NCBI GenBank assembly: GCA_029433415.1
Contig: JAQTIA010000003.1
Coordinates: 1,268,501 to 1,332,500, forward strand
Direction: 5' to 3'
From: Acetobacteraceae bacterium ESL0709
GTDB taxonomy: Bacteria > Pseudomonadota > Alphaproteobacteria > Acetobacterales > Acetobacteraceae
Length of the DNA stretch: 64,000 bases
Below are positions 55,701 to 64,000 of the stretch, piece by piece. A program made the translations under genes and the position numbers. The number at the start of each line of letters is the position of its first letter. Within the stretch, counting starts at the first letter, position 1. Below the pieces are notes generated by a model that worked only from the letters and a program-made list of their open reading frames with translations, made no database searches and had not been told where the DNA came from.

Positions 55701-58700
55701 TCCAGAAGAACGTCACCATCAGCCGTATAAAGTGTCAGATCAGCCTCAACACGATCCCTGCCCTGTGACACCGGCTTGACAACGACGACGACTGATTCAC
55801 ATTTCTGCCCCATATAGCTGACGCGGCGGATTTCTGTCGGGACAAAAAGACTATCCTTGCTTCCTTCCAGAGGGAAAGCCCCGATCATGGCGTGCAAGGC
55901 TCCATCAAGAAGGGCTGGATGAATAAAATAACGACCCAGCTCTGCCTTTTCCGCCTCTTTCAGGGACACGTCCCCGATGGAAATACCCTCGCCACGATAA
56001 AGCGCTGTCATGGTCTGGAAAGCAGGGCCATATTCCATGCCATGATCGGCCAGTTCCTTATAGACATCACCCCCTTCAAAACGGGTCAGACCTTGACGGA
56101 GCGCCTCAAGATCAATCCGCTCTTTTTCCCAAGGGGCTGCCTGAAGCACTGTAACCTGACCATGAACCTGCCAGTCACCATTCAGTGCAAGAGTTTCACT
56201 GGTAAAGGTCAGGACTCTGGACTCTTCATCGAAACACCATGCCATGACGGGCACAGCACCTTCCTGAAGCACCAATGGCGCACTCAGGCGGAAATCTTCC
56301 AGAATGGCCGGAACCTTGGATTCAAGCTGGTTATGCGCGGCAATAGCCGCCTCAATATAGGCAGCTGCGGGGAAAAGGGTGATACCGTCAATCCTGTGAT
56401 CCACCAGCCAGGGCATGATTACAGACGTAATATCCGCTTTCCAGGAACGGCCGGGATCAAGGGAAGGCGTGCCCAGCACCGGATGAACCGTCATATCAAG
56501 ACGGTCACGCCGCGCTGCTTCAACCTCCTGCCACAATTCCCCTTCCACGCACCATTTATAAAGAGGCAGGGCTACGCGGGACGGTTTCATAATCCGGCGC
56601 CAGTCAGGCTCTGCTCCGCCAAGCACCAAATCCACCAGAGATCTGGTTAAAGTGAGCTGATCATCTTCCCCGCGTTTCAATGTCGGACAGACTGCAATCG
56701 TATGACGCGTTTCTTCGGCACAAGCCTTGATGGAAGCCGACAAGACAGGATGCGCAGCCACTTCCAGAAAGACGGAATAATCATCTTTCAGGAGCTGCCG
56801 CATCACCTCAAGAAACTGGACCGGCTCACGGGCGTTATCATACCAATAGGCAGCATCATGCCGTGCAGCATCATCCCACTTCTTCCCGGTTGCTGTGGAA
56901 TAGAGCGGACACGCAGGAGGCTGGCTCTGAAGATCTGCCAGAGAGTCCAGAAACTCATCGCGGATCTCCTCCATAAACGGACTATGATAAGGCAACTCGA
57001 CCTTGAGAAAGCGGACAAAGATATCCTGCTCTTCCCATTCCGCCGCCAGTTTTTCGAGAGGTGCTTTCTCTCCTGCCAACGTGCAGGATTCAGGCGCATT
57101 AATCGCCGCAATGGCTATCTTGTCGCCATAAGGCTCCAGCGTTTCTTTCAGCGCATCAGCACTCAGTCCCACAGCCAGCATAGTGCCTTTGCCCTCAAGG
57201 CGGGCCTGAAGACGACTGCGATGATAGATCACCCTGACAGCATTGGGCAGATCAAGAGCCCCACTCACATAGGCAGCGGCCACCTCACCAACGCTATGCC
57301 CCGTAACGGCACCAGGCTCAATTCCCTTTTGACGGAAAAACTCCGCCAGACAAATTTGCAGCAGGAAAATGGCTGGCTGGGCTATCGCAGTCTGCTGAAT
57401 ACGGGATTCTTCCTCAGAGCGTCCCAACTCTTCCAGAACAGACCAGCCGGCGAGCTTCTGAAATTCCCCATCACAGTGCCGGGCCAGCTCAAGAACAGCT
57501 TCTGGAGCCTTTTTCAGGAATTCACGGCCCATCCCCCACCATTGAGGCCCCATACCTGAGAACACAAAAACGGGCCTGGCGTTCCGGTCAACAACCGCCT
57601 CTCCCGTAAAGAGGGCAGGATGTTTCTCGCCTTTGGCCAAGGCTTCAAGAGCTTTGAGAGCCTCCTCAGTTTCATGCCCATCCTGCTGCGGCAGAATAAC
57701 GGCCCGATAACGGAAGTGCGTACGGTACATTGCGGCAGAGAAACAAAGAGCCTCCCAGCCTTTATAGGCATCACTCTGGATGAGCTCAGCATATGAAGCC
57801 GCCAGAGCCTGTAAGGATTTTTCCGAAAAAGCAGAGACCAGAAGCGGGAAACGCCCAAAGAACCCTGACGGAACGACACCTTTGAGCGTGAATTTTTCCA
57901 CAAGTTTGCGTTGGGCAGAAGCGACTTCCTCTTCTGTGGGACGACGCAACAAGGCAACGGCATTGGTCCCGCCATAGCCAAAGGAATTTACCAGCGCGTA
58001 AAGCGGGCCAGTCTCTGGCAGTGAAACAGCTTCCTTATAAGGAATGTCCAGCTTGTACTCTTCAAAGGGGATAGACGGATTCAGCTCGTGCAAATTGGCC
58101 TGGGGCGGCACTGACCGATGCTCCAGACACAGCAGGGCCTTCAGGACACCGAGCGCCCCTGCCGCCGCTTCCGTATGACCAAGATTGGCCTTGATCGCCC
58201 CCACGATCACTTTCTGCCCCTCTGGCAGACATTGGCCGACGGCCTGACCAATCGCCCTCGCCTCAATCGGGTCCCCTACAGGAGTGCCGGTTCCATGGGC
58301 CTCAACATAAGCGATCTGCTCCGGCCTGACACCTGCCCGGGCCATGACCTCTTTCATGAGACTTTCCTGGGCCTCGGCACTGGGCATCGTCAATACAGGG
58401 GTATGGCCATCCTGATTGACGCCTGTTCCGCTGATGACGCCATGAATGTCATCACCATCACGCAAGGCGTCATCCAGCCGCTTCAAGGCGAGAAGAACAC
58501 AGCCTTCCCCACGGCCATAGCCATCAGCAGAGGCATCAAAACTTTTGGAACGGCCATCCTTGGCCAGAAAATGGCCTTTGGTCATCAGCATGGCTGTCTG
58601 TGCAGACAGCATAAAATTGACGCCACCCGCAAAAGCCAGGTCACAATCACCAAGAATAAGGCCGTTACAGGCCTGGGCGATAGCCACCAGAGAGGAGGAG

Positions 58701-59245
58701 CAGGCCGTATCAATCGACATTGCCGGCCCTTGCAGCCCATAAACATGGGCCAGACGCGCCGCCAGCATCGTCATGGGGGCCGCCGTTGCGGCAAACTGGT
58801 CGCGCACCTGGGCGCGCATATAAGGACTGCCACACTGGACCAGATGATCCTGCGTAAACCCTCCCACGAAAACGCCTGTACGCGTATTTTGAACATCAGC
58901 CGGCAGGAGATCGGCATTTTCCATCAAACGCCAACTGACCCCCAACAGCAGACGCTGCTGGAAGTCCATCAGCATCCCCTCCCGGGGCGAAATTCCGAAA
59001 AAGAGCGGATCAAAATCGTAGGAACCACGGCTCAGGAAATTACCCCACCGCATTGTGGTCTTGCCGGGCGTCTGGTCAACGGGATCATAAAAATGACCGA
59101 TGCTCCAGCGGTCTGCCGGAATCTCGACAACAGCCTCGCGCTGGTCAAGAAGAAACTGCCACAGATCCTTCTTCGAACTCAATTGCAGAGGCAGCTCGAA
59201 CCCTACACCAATAATAGCAATTTCGGTCGATTGCTTCCTGCTCAT
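52790..59245 (-). CDS. Type I polyketide synthase, KS-AT-DH-ER-KR-ACP
   Basis: 2151 aa from the ATG at 59245; a TTG three codons earlier is possible but lies too close to the AAGGGA ribosome-binding site. KS (about 1-430): active Cys182 in IDTACSSSLVA, His in EAHGTGTPVG and KANLGHTEAA. AT (about 555-880): Ser651 in GHSVGEVA. DH (about 915-1210): His950 in DHRIDGITLFP. ER (about 1435-1770): LIHAGAGGVGQ. KR (about 1775-2000): YLITGGMGGIGL with catalytic YxxxN (YIAAN) and a B-type HAAGVVDD. ACP: Ser2089 in LGIDSLAGVEL. All reducing domains look intact, so it can make a saturated chain. There is no thioesterase or methyltransferase domain. Confidence 0.95.
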   Translation of the reverse strand: MSRKQSTEIAIIGVGFELPLQLSSKKDLWQFLLDQREAVVEIPADRWSIGHFYDPVDQTPGKTTMRWGNFLSRGSYDFDPLFFGISPREGMLMDFQQRLLLGVSWRLMENADLLPADVQNTRTGVFVGGFTQDHLVQCGSPYMRAQVRDQFAATAAPMTMLAARLAHVYGLQGPAMSIDTACSSSLVAIAQACNGLILGDCDLAFAGGVNFMLSAQTAMLMTKGHFLAKDGRSKSFDASADGYGRGEGCVLLALKRLDDALRDGDDIHGVISGTGVNQDGHTPVLTMPSAEAQESLMKEVMARAGVRPEQIAYVEAHGTGTPVGDPIEARAIGQAVGQCLPEGQKVIVGAIKANLGHTEAAAGALGVLKALLCLEHRSVPPQANLHELNPSIPFEEYKLDIPYKEAVSLPETGPLYALVNSFGYGGTNAVALLRRPTEEEVASAQRKLVEKFTLKGVVPSGFFGRFPLLVSAFSEKSLQALAASYAELIQSDAYKGWEALCFSAAMYRTHFRYRAVILPQQDGHETEEALKALEALAKGEKHPALFTGEAVVDRNARPVFVFSGMGPQWWGMGREFLKKAPEAVLELARHCDGEFQKLAGWSVLEELGRSEEESRIQQTAIAQPAIFLLQICLAEFFRQKGIEPGAVTGHSVGEVAAAYVSGALDLPNAVRVIYHRSRLQARLEGKGTMLAVGLSADALKETLEPYGDKIAIAAINAPESCTLAGEKAPLEKLAAEWEEQDIFVRFLKVELPYHSPFMEEIRDEFLDSLADLQSQPPACPLYSTATGKKWDDAARHDAAYWYDNAREPVQFLEVMRQLLKDDYSVFLEVAAHPVLSASIKACAEETRHTIAVCPTLKRGEDDQLTLTRSLVDLVLGGAEPDWRRIMKPSRVALPLYKWCVEGELWQEVEAARRDRLDMTVHPVLGTPSLDPGRSWKADITSVIMPWLVDHRIDGITLFPAAAYIEAAIAAHNQLESKVPAILEDFRLSAPLVLQEGAVPVMAWCFDEESRVLTFTSETLALNGDWQVHGQVTVLQAAPWEKERIDLEALRQGLTRFEGGDVYKELADHGMEYGPAFQTMTALYRGEGISIGDVSLKEAEKAELGRYFIHPALLDGALHAMIGAFPLEGSKDSLFVPTEIRRVSYMGQKCESVVVVVKPVSQGRDRVEADLTLYTADGDVLLEILGLKCRRLARAGHDEASRVGRLLLAPSWVSAERQLLLTEPLKIALIGGGRGLADRLKPVLENNGIEVLSYPSSHQDDLEALLTHDRKLLELRSVVYLYEPQPGAEDDAIQGVKESLALINRIPTHTRKKRVTFIAVTHSAYKTPEQEEAVDPDERAIASFFRGSQCERGDLAVRSVDLPVVVPDSLLEDIAAELVLEETAEDTVALREGKRYVERLIKPNLNPEPEPVPFETLEGSQDGRLGIRLKPGATGILEALSWQAYEVPEPGLGEVTLKTLMSGLNFKDILKAMSLLPEAVIEGTYNGDHLGMEAVVEVVAVGEGVTDRKVGDLLVFVYPESFSLYRVCPVEDLQLSMLPLNEEVLSYGKGAIAGAPLVFVTAYYGLMQLARLEKGESVLIHAGAGGVGQAAIQVALMQGATIYATAGSEEKREYLRQQGCAGVWDSRTLEFVDGVRQATNGRGVDVVLNSLPGEALTHSLGLVAPLGRFVEIGKRDIVEHHRLDLSPFNENLSFFSFDMDRIMPDKRLKQILVDIIQCARERKLSFLPHKIFPASEVVEAFRYMASSKHIGKVVLSFEDLEGVKARPVRKKLPCVKKEAAYLITGGMGGIGLKTAESLLRQGAGVLHLVGRRLPARPEMQDGLEALKKAAEAFGASVEIHLLDVTDRAAVEQLIETLKAAPAPLKGIFHAAGVVDDMILPNLTDEIVERVMAPKILGARALDEATRGMNLDYFVLYSSFTTEIGNPGQCPYIAANGWLNALAERRRQSGEVALAVGWGAIGDVGMLARNEAAGRVFDVAGVKPIDAEKALNLLPVLLRVDLPVISLVDIDWAKAFTALTWLEGQARFAPVKQESRKDGLSDTLQVLFSLPETERLDYVLMRLKGQLGSVLQIDPETISDNARLSELGIDSLAGVELQLAIRSEFGVDVSLVLLARNETIIEMSRSLLRQAASLNASKTPLVTNDEAPQKESA

Positions 59246-59271
59246 ATAACGCAATTCCCTTATGCTGCCCT

Positions 59272-60768
59272 TCAGGCGTCCAGTTCTTTTGCCTTCAAAT
59301 AGACTGATACGCTATTTTTCAATCTCTGACGATCGACAAAACCGTCTTCCTTGTAAGGAATTGCTTCAACCCATATAACCGTCACAGGCGGGAGATCGGG
59401 ATAACGCTTCCTTAACGCCTTGGAAACCTCCTCACCGGCAAGCTCCTGATGATTTATCAAAGCGCAGTAGATTTTCCCATCTCCCTTCTCGTTCGCAACG
59501 AGAAAAGAAGCCGCGTCAATGATGACCGGATTAGCCTTTATGATGGAATCAATGACTGAAAGGTCAAATTTGGCACCACCCAACGCCACAAGGTCATCAC
59601 TACGCCCTGTGATATGCAGCTCTCTTTGCGGAGAGAGGCTCCCCCTGTCTCCGGGATAAAACCACCCTCCCTTGAAACGCTGCCGGCTGTAGCCTGGCTC
59701 GCCCCTGTAGGATTGCGCCATGCCGACAGTACGGATACGCACAGAACCGGTCTCCCCTACAGGGAGAGGCACATCATCTTCACCGACAATCTCGACACTC
59801 GCCCAGGGAAGCACGGAACCAACACTCGCTATGGCCCCTCTCTGTGACGCTGATATTTCCGTTACAAGACCACATTCATCTGTCCCATAAGCCACAGCAA
59901 TATGCGGCGTCAGTCTCGTCAGGGCCTCCTGAAGGAGGCGGTCAGACAGGGACGCCCCAACCACGGTCAGGGAGAGATGAGAAAGCGGCTTCATTCCGGG
60001 AGGAAGCGCCTTGATTAAATGCTCCAGATGGGACGGTGTCATAACCACGAAAAGGGGGTGCCCACGCGCCACCTCTGAACCTACATTCTGATTATTGGCT
60101 TCCCGGATCGTGGTGGCACTGGCCAAAGCCGCCGACATCATCAGGAAGGCGCTGTGGGATGCTGCACCCAGTGTGCAAAGGAGATCGGGCTTTTTATGCC
60201 CCTTGCCTGCGAGCTCCAGCGCTGCGGCGCTATCCTGATAAATAAGACGGAGGATGGCCGTCTCAATATCGCCGAAGCTGAATGAGAGAGCATGGAAATT
60301 CTTGTCCGTCCCTGCGGCGATGGCCACACGGCAAGCGGAGCGGGGGTCAACGGGACAGGGAGGGAAATAGGCTTCAACCCCGTCAGATTCCACGCCGGAC
60401 AGGGCTTTCTGAAACCATCCATGCCCCAATACCAGGCTTTTGGGAGAATGCGGCAAATCCCCTTCATGCTGGATAATCAGATCCGGCTTCAGGAGGGACA
60501 GGATCTCTTCAGACACATCCGCGTCAGGCAGGGAGACGGATGTCAGCCCCAGCCGCGAGAGGGCGAGGATGATGATCCAGTGCCGCCACAGATCAGGGCA
60601 CTGGACGGCGATGAGAGGAGAAGGAAGTTCTTTCAGATTCTGGAGAATCCGCGCAACCCTACTGACAGACGCCTCCAGCCGCGCAAAGCTGCACTGCCGC
60701 GCCATGCCCCCAAATGCCAGCGTCTCACCCGAACGCCGGGCATTATGGAGGACAAAACGATCAAACAT
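59272..60768 (-). CDS. Degenerate AMP-binding (ANL superfamily) protein
   Basis: 498 aa from the ATG at 60768, which fits the GAGGAG ribosome-binding site (a GTG lies two codons upstream). The ANL fold is recognisable: AVAYGTDECGLVTE (A5), RGEPGYSRQRFKGGWFYPGDRGSL and LHITGRSDDLVALGG (A7/A8). However, the phosphate-binding A3 loop reads VAIAAGTDKNFHAL instead of the TSGTTGxPKG pattern, and the A10 Lys of the GK motif is lost (PYKEDGFVDRQRL). Full adenylation and thioester formation are therefore doubtful; it might bind an acyl-adenylate, act as an accessory subunit, or use another chemistry. It lies between the adhesin and the PKS, 26 bases upstream of the PKS start. Confidence 0.78.
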   Translation of the reverse strand: MFDRFVLHNARRSGETLAFGGMARQCSFARLEASVSRVARILQNLKELPSPLIAVQCPDLWRHWIIILALSRLGLTSVSLPDADVSEEILSLLKPDLIIQHEGDLPHSPKSLVLGHGWFQKALSGVESDGVEAYFPPCPVDPRSACRVAIAAGTDKNFHALSFSFGDIETAILRLIYQDSAAALELAGKGHKKPDLLCTLGAASHSAFLMMSAALASATTIREANNQNVGSEVARGHPLFVVMTPSHLEHLIKALPPGMKPLSHLSLTVVGASLSDRLLQEALTRLTPHIAVAYGTDECGLVTEISASQRGAIASVGSVLPWASVEIVGEDDVPLPVGETGSVRIRTVGMAQSYRGEPGYSRQRFKGGWFYPGDRGSLSPQRELHITGRSDDLVALGGAKFDLSVIDSIIKANPVIIDAASFLVANEKGDGKIYCALINHQELAGEEVSKALRKRYPDLPPVTVIWVEAIPYKEDGFVDRQRLKNSVSVYLKAKELDA

Positions 60769-60813
60769 CCCCACTCCTCTGAAGCACCGCCGTGTTCTAC
60801 CCCTCTCGCGCTA

Positions 60814-60830
60814 AACCCCCTGAGGGGGTT
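60814..60830 (-). terminator. Hairpin at the adhesin stop (possible attenuator)
   Basis: On the minus strand AACCCCC-TCA-GGGGGTT forms a perfect 7-bp stem at the adhesin stop codon, followed only by TTTAGCG. The weak T-run suggests partial termination or protection of the adhesin mRNA 3' end rather than full termination. Confidence 0.45.
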
Positions 60831-63800
60831 CAGGCGCTGAGAGCGAGCACCTCACCACCCAAAGGCGCGGCTTCGGGATAAGGCCCACCTGCCTCGACCT
60901 GCACCGCTATCAGGATTTTTTCTCCCTCTGACGCTGTATAGTCTGGCAGTGGCAACAAGGCGTCGCCCATTGTCCAGCGATGTGGACCTGCTTCAACAAC
61001 ACTCCAGCCGGGCAGGTTAACACGGTCAAGATGAGACGTTACGTCCATCTCCTTGTTACCGACCCACAATTCAACCTCTCTGACGAGTACGCCAAGTTCA
61101 CGACGATCATCAACAAAAGGCCCAATGGTTGAAGAGGGTCTGAAGGTCTTTGACACCAGACGCACAGTCTTCACCTTGCGAGGCAGGGCAAACACCATCC
61201 GTCCGTTCGTTTCGCGACTGCTCTCAACAACCGTACCGTCATCAAGCACAAGATGCAGACCGGATTTTTCCGTCAGGGCCTGTTTTGCAGGCTCGCCATC
61301 CTGTGCGTAACCCAATGCCAGGGCACGATCACGGAAATTGTTGTAAAGAGGCTCGACAAAAGTACGACTGACCTCAAGAGGCGCTGCTGCGTCTTCATGC
61401 CATGTCATATCTTTCAGATAAACAAGGCGTGCTATATCGCCACCCTGTGCCTCGAAAGACTTGCGGACGCCCGTTTCGAGATAACTCTCTGTCAGCGCAT
61501 TATTGGCCCAGATGACAGAATGTGGTTCTGTCTGGACATGATAATAATCATAGCTGTCCTGAGAGAAATCGTACCGTATTGATGTCCCGTTCACCAGCAT
61601 GCGGACAGGCACAAAACGCCCTTCCAGATAGAAGCTGTGTTCCGGTGTGACAAAAAGATCCTGCGATGGCACACCCGGAGCGAAAGCATCCTTGCAGACC
61701 TGCACCGGCCAGCCGGCCAGCTCTTCTGGCAGGTCCTTGCGGACTCTGGCATGACGATGAATGACGGACGTAACCTCACGAATCTGCTTCTGCCCATTTT
61801 CCAGGACGCAGATACGGTCACCTTCCTTGATCTCCTCAACAGGGACTTCGCCATTTTCCAGACGGATCAGGGACCCTGCCAGGAAGCACCCATAAACAAG
61901 GACCGTATTGCCCTGTCCATCATCAACCAGTGTGAAGTCGCTATCCTTATAGCTGCCATCAAGACCTATGGACCAGTAATGCTTGTCGGCACCGTCACCC
62001 ACGGTAATATACAGGGTACCGCCACTGACAAAGGTACTTTTATGCTGGTCATCATAGCCCAGCCCCTCAATCTTGATACGGCCATTGGTCCCCATGGATG
62101 TATGCTGCAACACAGCACCAGACTGAACCACCAACAGGCCCCCTGCGCCGCCTGAGCTGGTCGCCCCGGTCACATTGGCTGAAATCAGGGTCGCCCCGGA
62201 GGCCACCACCATGCCCCTGTCGCCGCTATTATCCACTACGGTCGGGTGATCCGTTCCGCCGCCGGGGTTGGCCTGGGCATCACTACGGCCGCCCGTAATG
62301 GTCGCACCAATAACTGTGCCGCCGGAAGAGACAGATAATGTATTGCCATCCGTAACGAACGGCCCACTGACCCAGCCCCCACTGGCGACGGTGATCGCCA
62401 GGGCCGAAGCGCCGGACATAAACACAACAGAACCGCCCGCAGAAACAGTCAGGTCGTTTACAGTCGCCCCTGCCTGAATAGTGCCCTTCGCACTACCCGC
62501 AACTTCTAAGGAACTGATAGTCCCGCCAGAATTTATAAGCGCCGTGCCACCATTATAAGCACTCACCACGCCAAAGGCAAAACCACCAGAATTAAGGCTC
62601 ACTACGCCACCAGAGTTAACACCAACGTTGCCCACCCGACCGTCACTATTGATATTCAATTGGCCCGCGCTAGCAACTTTGTCATAAGTACCATACTTAG
62701 TATCGTTGGTAATCGTGACCGTATTAACCATTGCCCCCGAATTAACATTAATCACACCGTTACGTGTCGCATTCGCATCCATCACGAAGCCGCCATCCAC
62801 ATCCATGGTCGCTCCGCCGGAAACACCCGCAAACGTGACACTTCCGCCCGCAACATTCAAATAGCCTGAATGGTAACGAGAGTCAGTCAAGGCATGAGTT
62901 GTATCACCAACAACATCCACGTCATTCAGGACAAAACTGCTATTGTCCGCAAGACTGACAACGGCACCTGGCCCAATATAGGCGCTAGCCCCCGAAACCA
63001 CGAACGAAGAAGTGCTCCTGATATACGCCCCGGAGCCTGCGCTAAGGACACCACCATCAGAGATTGATACACTATTGGTAGTGCCATGAAGAATGACCGT
63101 ACCAGCCATTCCAGGTTTATCTGTAGAGAGACTACCCGCTGCCCCTACGGCATTGACGGTACCACCATTCAATATAGCAACACCACCCGGGCCGGCTGAC
63201 ATATAGCCATGACCAGAGAGACCACCATCACCAACGAGAGCGCCGCTATCATATTGCAGCGTGCCCTGTACAACCGGCCCGCCACTTGTCCGTGTTCCGC
63301 CCGATACATAACCGGCGCCTATGCTGCCGCCAGAATGGACGACCGCCGTACCACCGCTGACATTGACCACATCAGCCTGACCGTCAATTGAGGCGGTGCC
63401 CCCATTGACATGCACGCCCTGCACAACAGTAGCGCCACTCTGGACATCAAACAGACCGCCGGAGTTCGCCGTCGCACCGGACATGAAGGCGCCGCTGTCA
63501 GCCACCACATGACCGCTGCTGTTTGCGATGATATTGGCAGCGCTGGCGCCGCTCTGAATATCCACATAGCCGGCAGAGTTCGCGACAATGGACAGGCCCG
63601 TACCACCACCGGAAATGGCGATCGTCCCGCCAGCACCGGCGCTGCCAGCGCTCATATAGCCGCCGGAAGCAACCTCCGCCGTGCCGCCTGATACATTGGT
63701 CTGAAGGGCTGTGCCGCCGCTCTGGATAAGATCCTGCCCACCGGACAGGACAACAGAGCTTGTCGCGTAACCGTCAGATCCCACGACCTCCGTCCCGCCA

Positions 63801-64000
63801 CTCAGAACGGTATTGCCGTAGGTCCTGCCGGTACTATAATTGCCCGCCGAGGTGGAGTGGTCAGAGGTCAGAACCGAGATGTACGTACCACCCGTGACGC
63901 TGACCGTGCCCCCCTGACCGGCGACCATATTGGAGCCCTGGCCACCAGACACCAGAACCTGCGCCCCATCAAGCGCCGTCGAGGCTGATGCCAGACCACC
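60830..64000 (-). CDS. Strand-loop-strand repeat adhesin with Hint domain (5' end outside window)
   Basis: 1056 residues are visible and the frame remains open to the right edge, so the true start lies beyond it. Residues 1-690 consist of short Gly/Ser/Val repeats of the AIDA-like strand-loop-strand type (SGGTA, DIQSGA, VSSGGTV and similar), the usual target of TibC-type heptosyltransferases. A Hint_2-type domain starts at Cys705 in YGCFLAGSLIRLENG, with the TxxH block VTPEHSFYLEGRFVP and the C-terminal EPHSVIWANNALTESYLETG. About 200 further residues follow (RRELGVLVREVELWVG ... HRWTMGDALLPLP). There is no C-terminal autotransporter barrel. The hypothesis is a secreted or surface adhesin whose Hint domain cuts the chain at Cys705. 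Confidence 0.85.
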   Translation of the reverse strand, partial: GGLASASTALDGAQVLVSGGQGSNMVAGQGGTVSVTGGTYISVLTSDHSTSAGNYSTGRTYGNTVLSGGTEVVGSDGYATSSVVLSGGQDLIQSGGTALQTNVSGGTAEVASGGYMSAGSAGAGGTIAISGGGTGLSIVANSAGYVDIQSGASAANIIANSSGHVVADSGAFMSGATANSGGLFDVQSGATVVQGVHVNGGTASIDGQADVVNVSGGTAVVHSGGSIGAGYVSGGTRTSGGPVVQGTLQYDSGALVGDGGLSGHGYMSAGPGGVAILNGGTVNAVGAAGSLSTDKPGMAGTVILHGTTNSVSISDGGVLSAGSGAYIRSTSSFVVSGASAYIGPGAVVSLADNSSFVLNDVDVVGDTTHALTDSRYHSGYLNVAGGSVTFAGVSGGATMDVDGGFVMDANATRNGVINVNSGAMVNTVTITNDTKYGTYDKVASAGQLNINSDGRVGNVGVNSGGVVSLNSGGFAFGVVSAYNGGTALINSGGTISSLEVAGSAKGTIQAGATVNDLTVSAGGSVVFMSGASALAITVASGGWVSGPFVTDGNTLSVSSGGTVIGATITGGRSDAQANPGGGTDHPTVVDNSGDRGMVVASGATLISANVTGATSSGGAGGLLVVQSGAVLQHTSMGTNGRIKIEGLGYDDQHKSTFVSGGTLYITVGDGADKHYWSIGLDGSYKDSDFTLVDDGQGNTVLVYGCFLAGSLIRLENGEVPVEEIKEGDRICVLENGQKQIREVTSVIHRHARVRKDLPEELAGWPVQVCKDAFAPGVPSQDLFVTPEHSFYLEGRFVPVRMLVNGTSIRYDFSQDSYDYYHVQTEPHSVIWANNALTESYLETGVRKSFEAQGGDIARLVYLKDMTWHEDAAAPLEVSRTFVEPLYNNFRDRALALGYAQDGEPAKQALTEKSGLHLVLDDGTVVESSRETNGRMVFALPRKVKTVRLVSKTFRPSSTIGPFVDDRRELGVLVREVELWVGNKEMDVTSHLDRVNLPGWSVVEAGPHRWTMGDALLPLPDYTASEGEKILIAVQVEAGGPYPEAAPLGGEVLALSA

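Overview
The window (about 50 % GC) looks like chromosome of an acetic acid bacterium or close relative (Acetobacteraceae, Alphaproteobacteria). The clues are an aminotransferase–hom–glpX–recJ operon, a ClpP paralogue with an acidic leader, a mannitol dehydrogenase-family enzyme beside a sugar/polyol transporter, a Hint-domain adhesin with TibC-type heptosyltransferases, and decayed IS5-family copies. The genus assignment is inference.

Layout. 1-8.4 kb holds a ferritin-like gene and clpP (minus), a lipoprotein, then the tightly packed alaC/dapL-like–hom–glpX–recJ operon, followed by tRNA-Glu(TTC). 8.5-22.2 kb is accessory: a 3205-residue autotransporter made of three homologous modules plus an 18-unit 57-bp repeat, a low-GC methyltransferase, a decayed IS5-family transposase, and a DUF262/HNH (GmrSD-like) gene broken by two in-frame TGA codons. 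22.3-28.9 kb (minus) carries gamma-glutamyltransferase, an IalB-like protein, an outer-membrane barrel, asparaginase and an aspartate:alanine exchanger. 28.9-30.7 kb is an AT-rich island with an XRE repressor, four perfect copies of a TGAC-N5-GTCA operator and a catalytically degenerate GH24 lysozyme. 30.8-45.8 kb is mostly housekeeping: glycosyltransferase, polyol transport and oxidation, YetF-like protein, LysR/pirin, lytic transglycosylase, ssb/uvrA, an SMR pump, a copper-uptake pair (His-rich DUF2946-like protein and an OprC-like receptor) and TrhO. 45.8-48.3 kb encodes a GGDEF-EAL protein.

48.4-64 kb is the most striking part. It is one co-directional minus-strand cluster: a large strand-loop-strand repeat adhesin with a Hint domain (runs off the right edge), a degenerate AMP-ligase, a complete KS-AT-DH-ER-KR-ACP polyketide synthase, a fatty-acyl-AMP ligase translationally coupled to it, and two overlapping autotransporter heptosyltransferase genes. 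This suggests a surface adhesin that is glycosylated and may be processed with, or joined to, a dedicated polyketide or lipid. No thioesterase, phosphopantetheinyl transferase or secretion pore is visible here, so the system probably continues outside the window.
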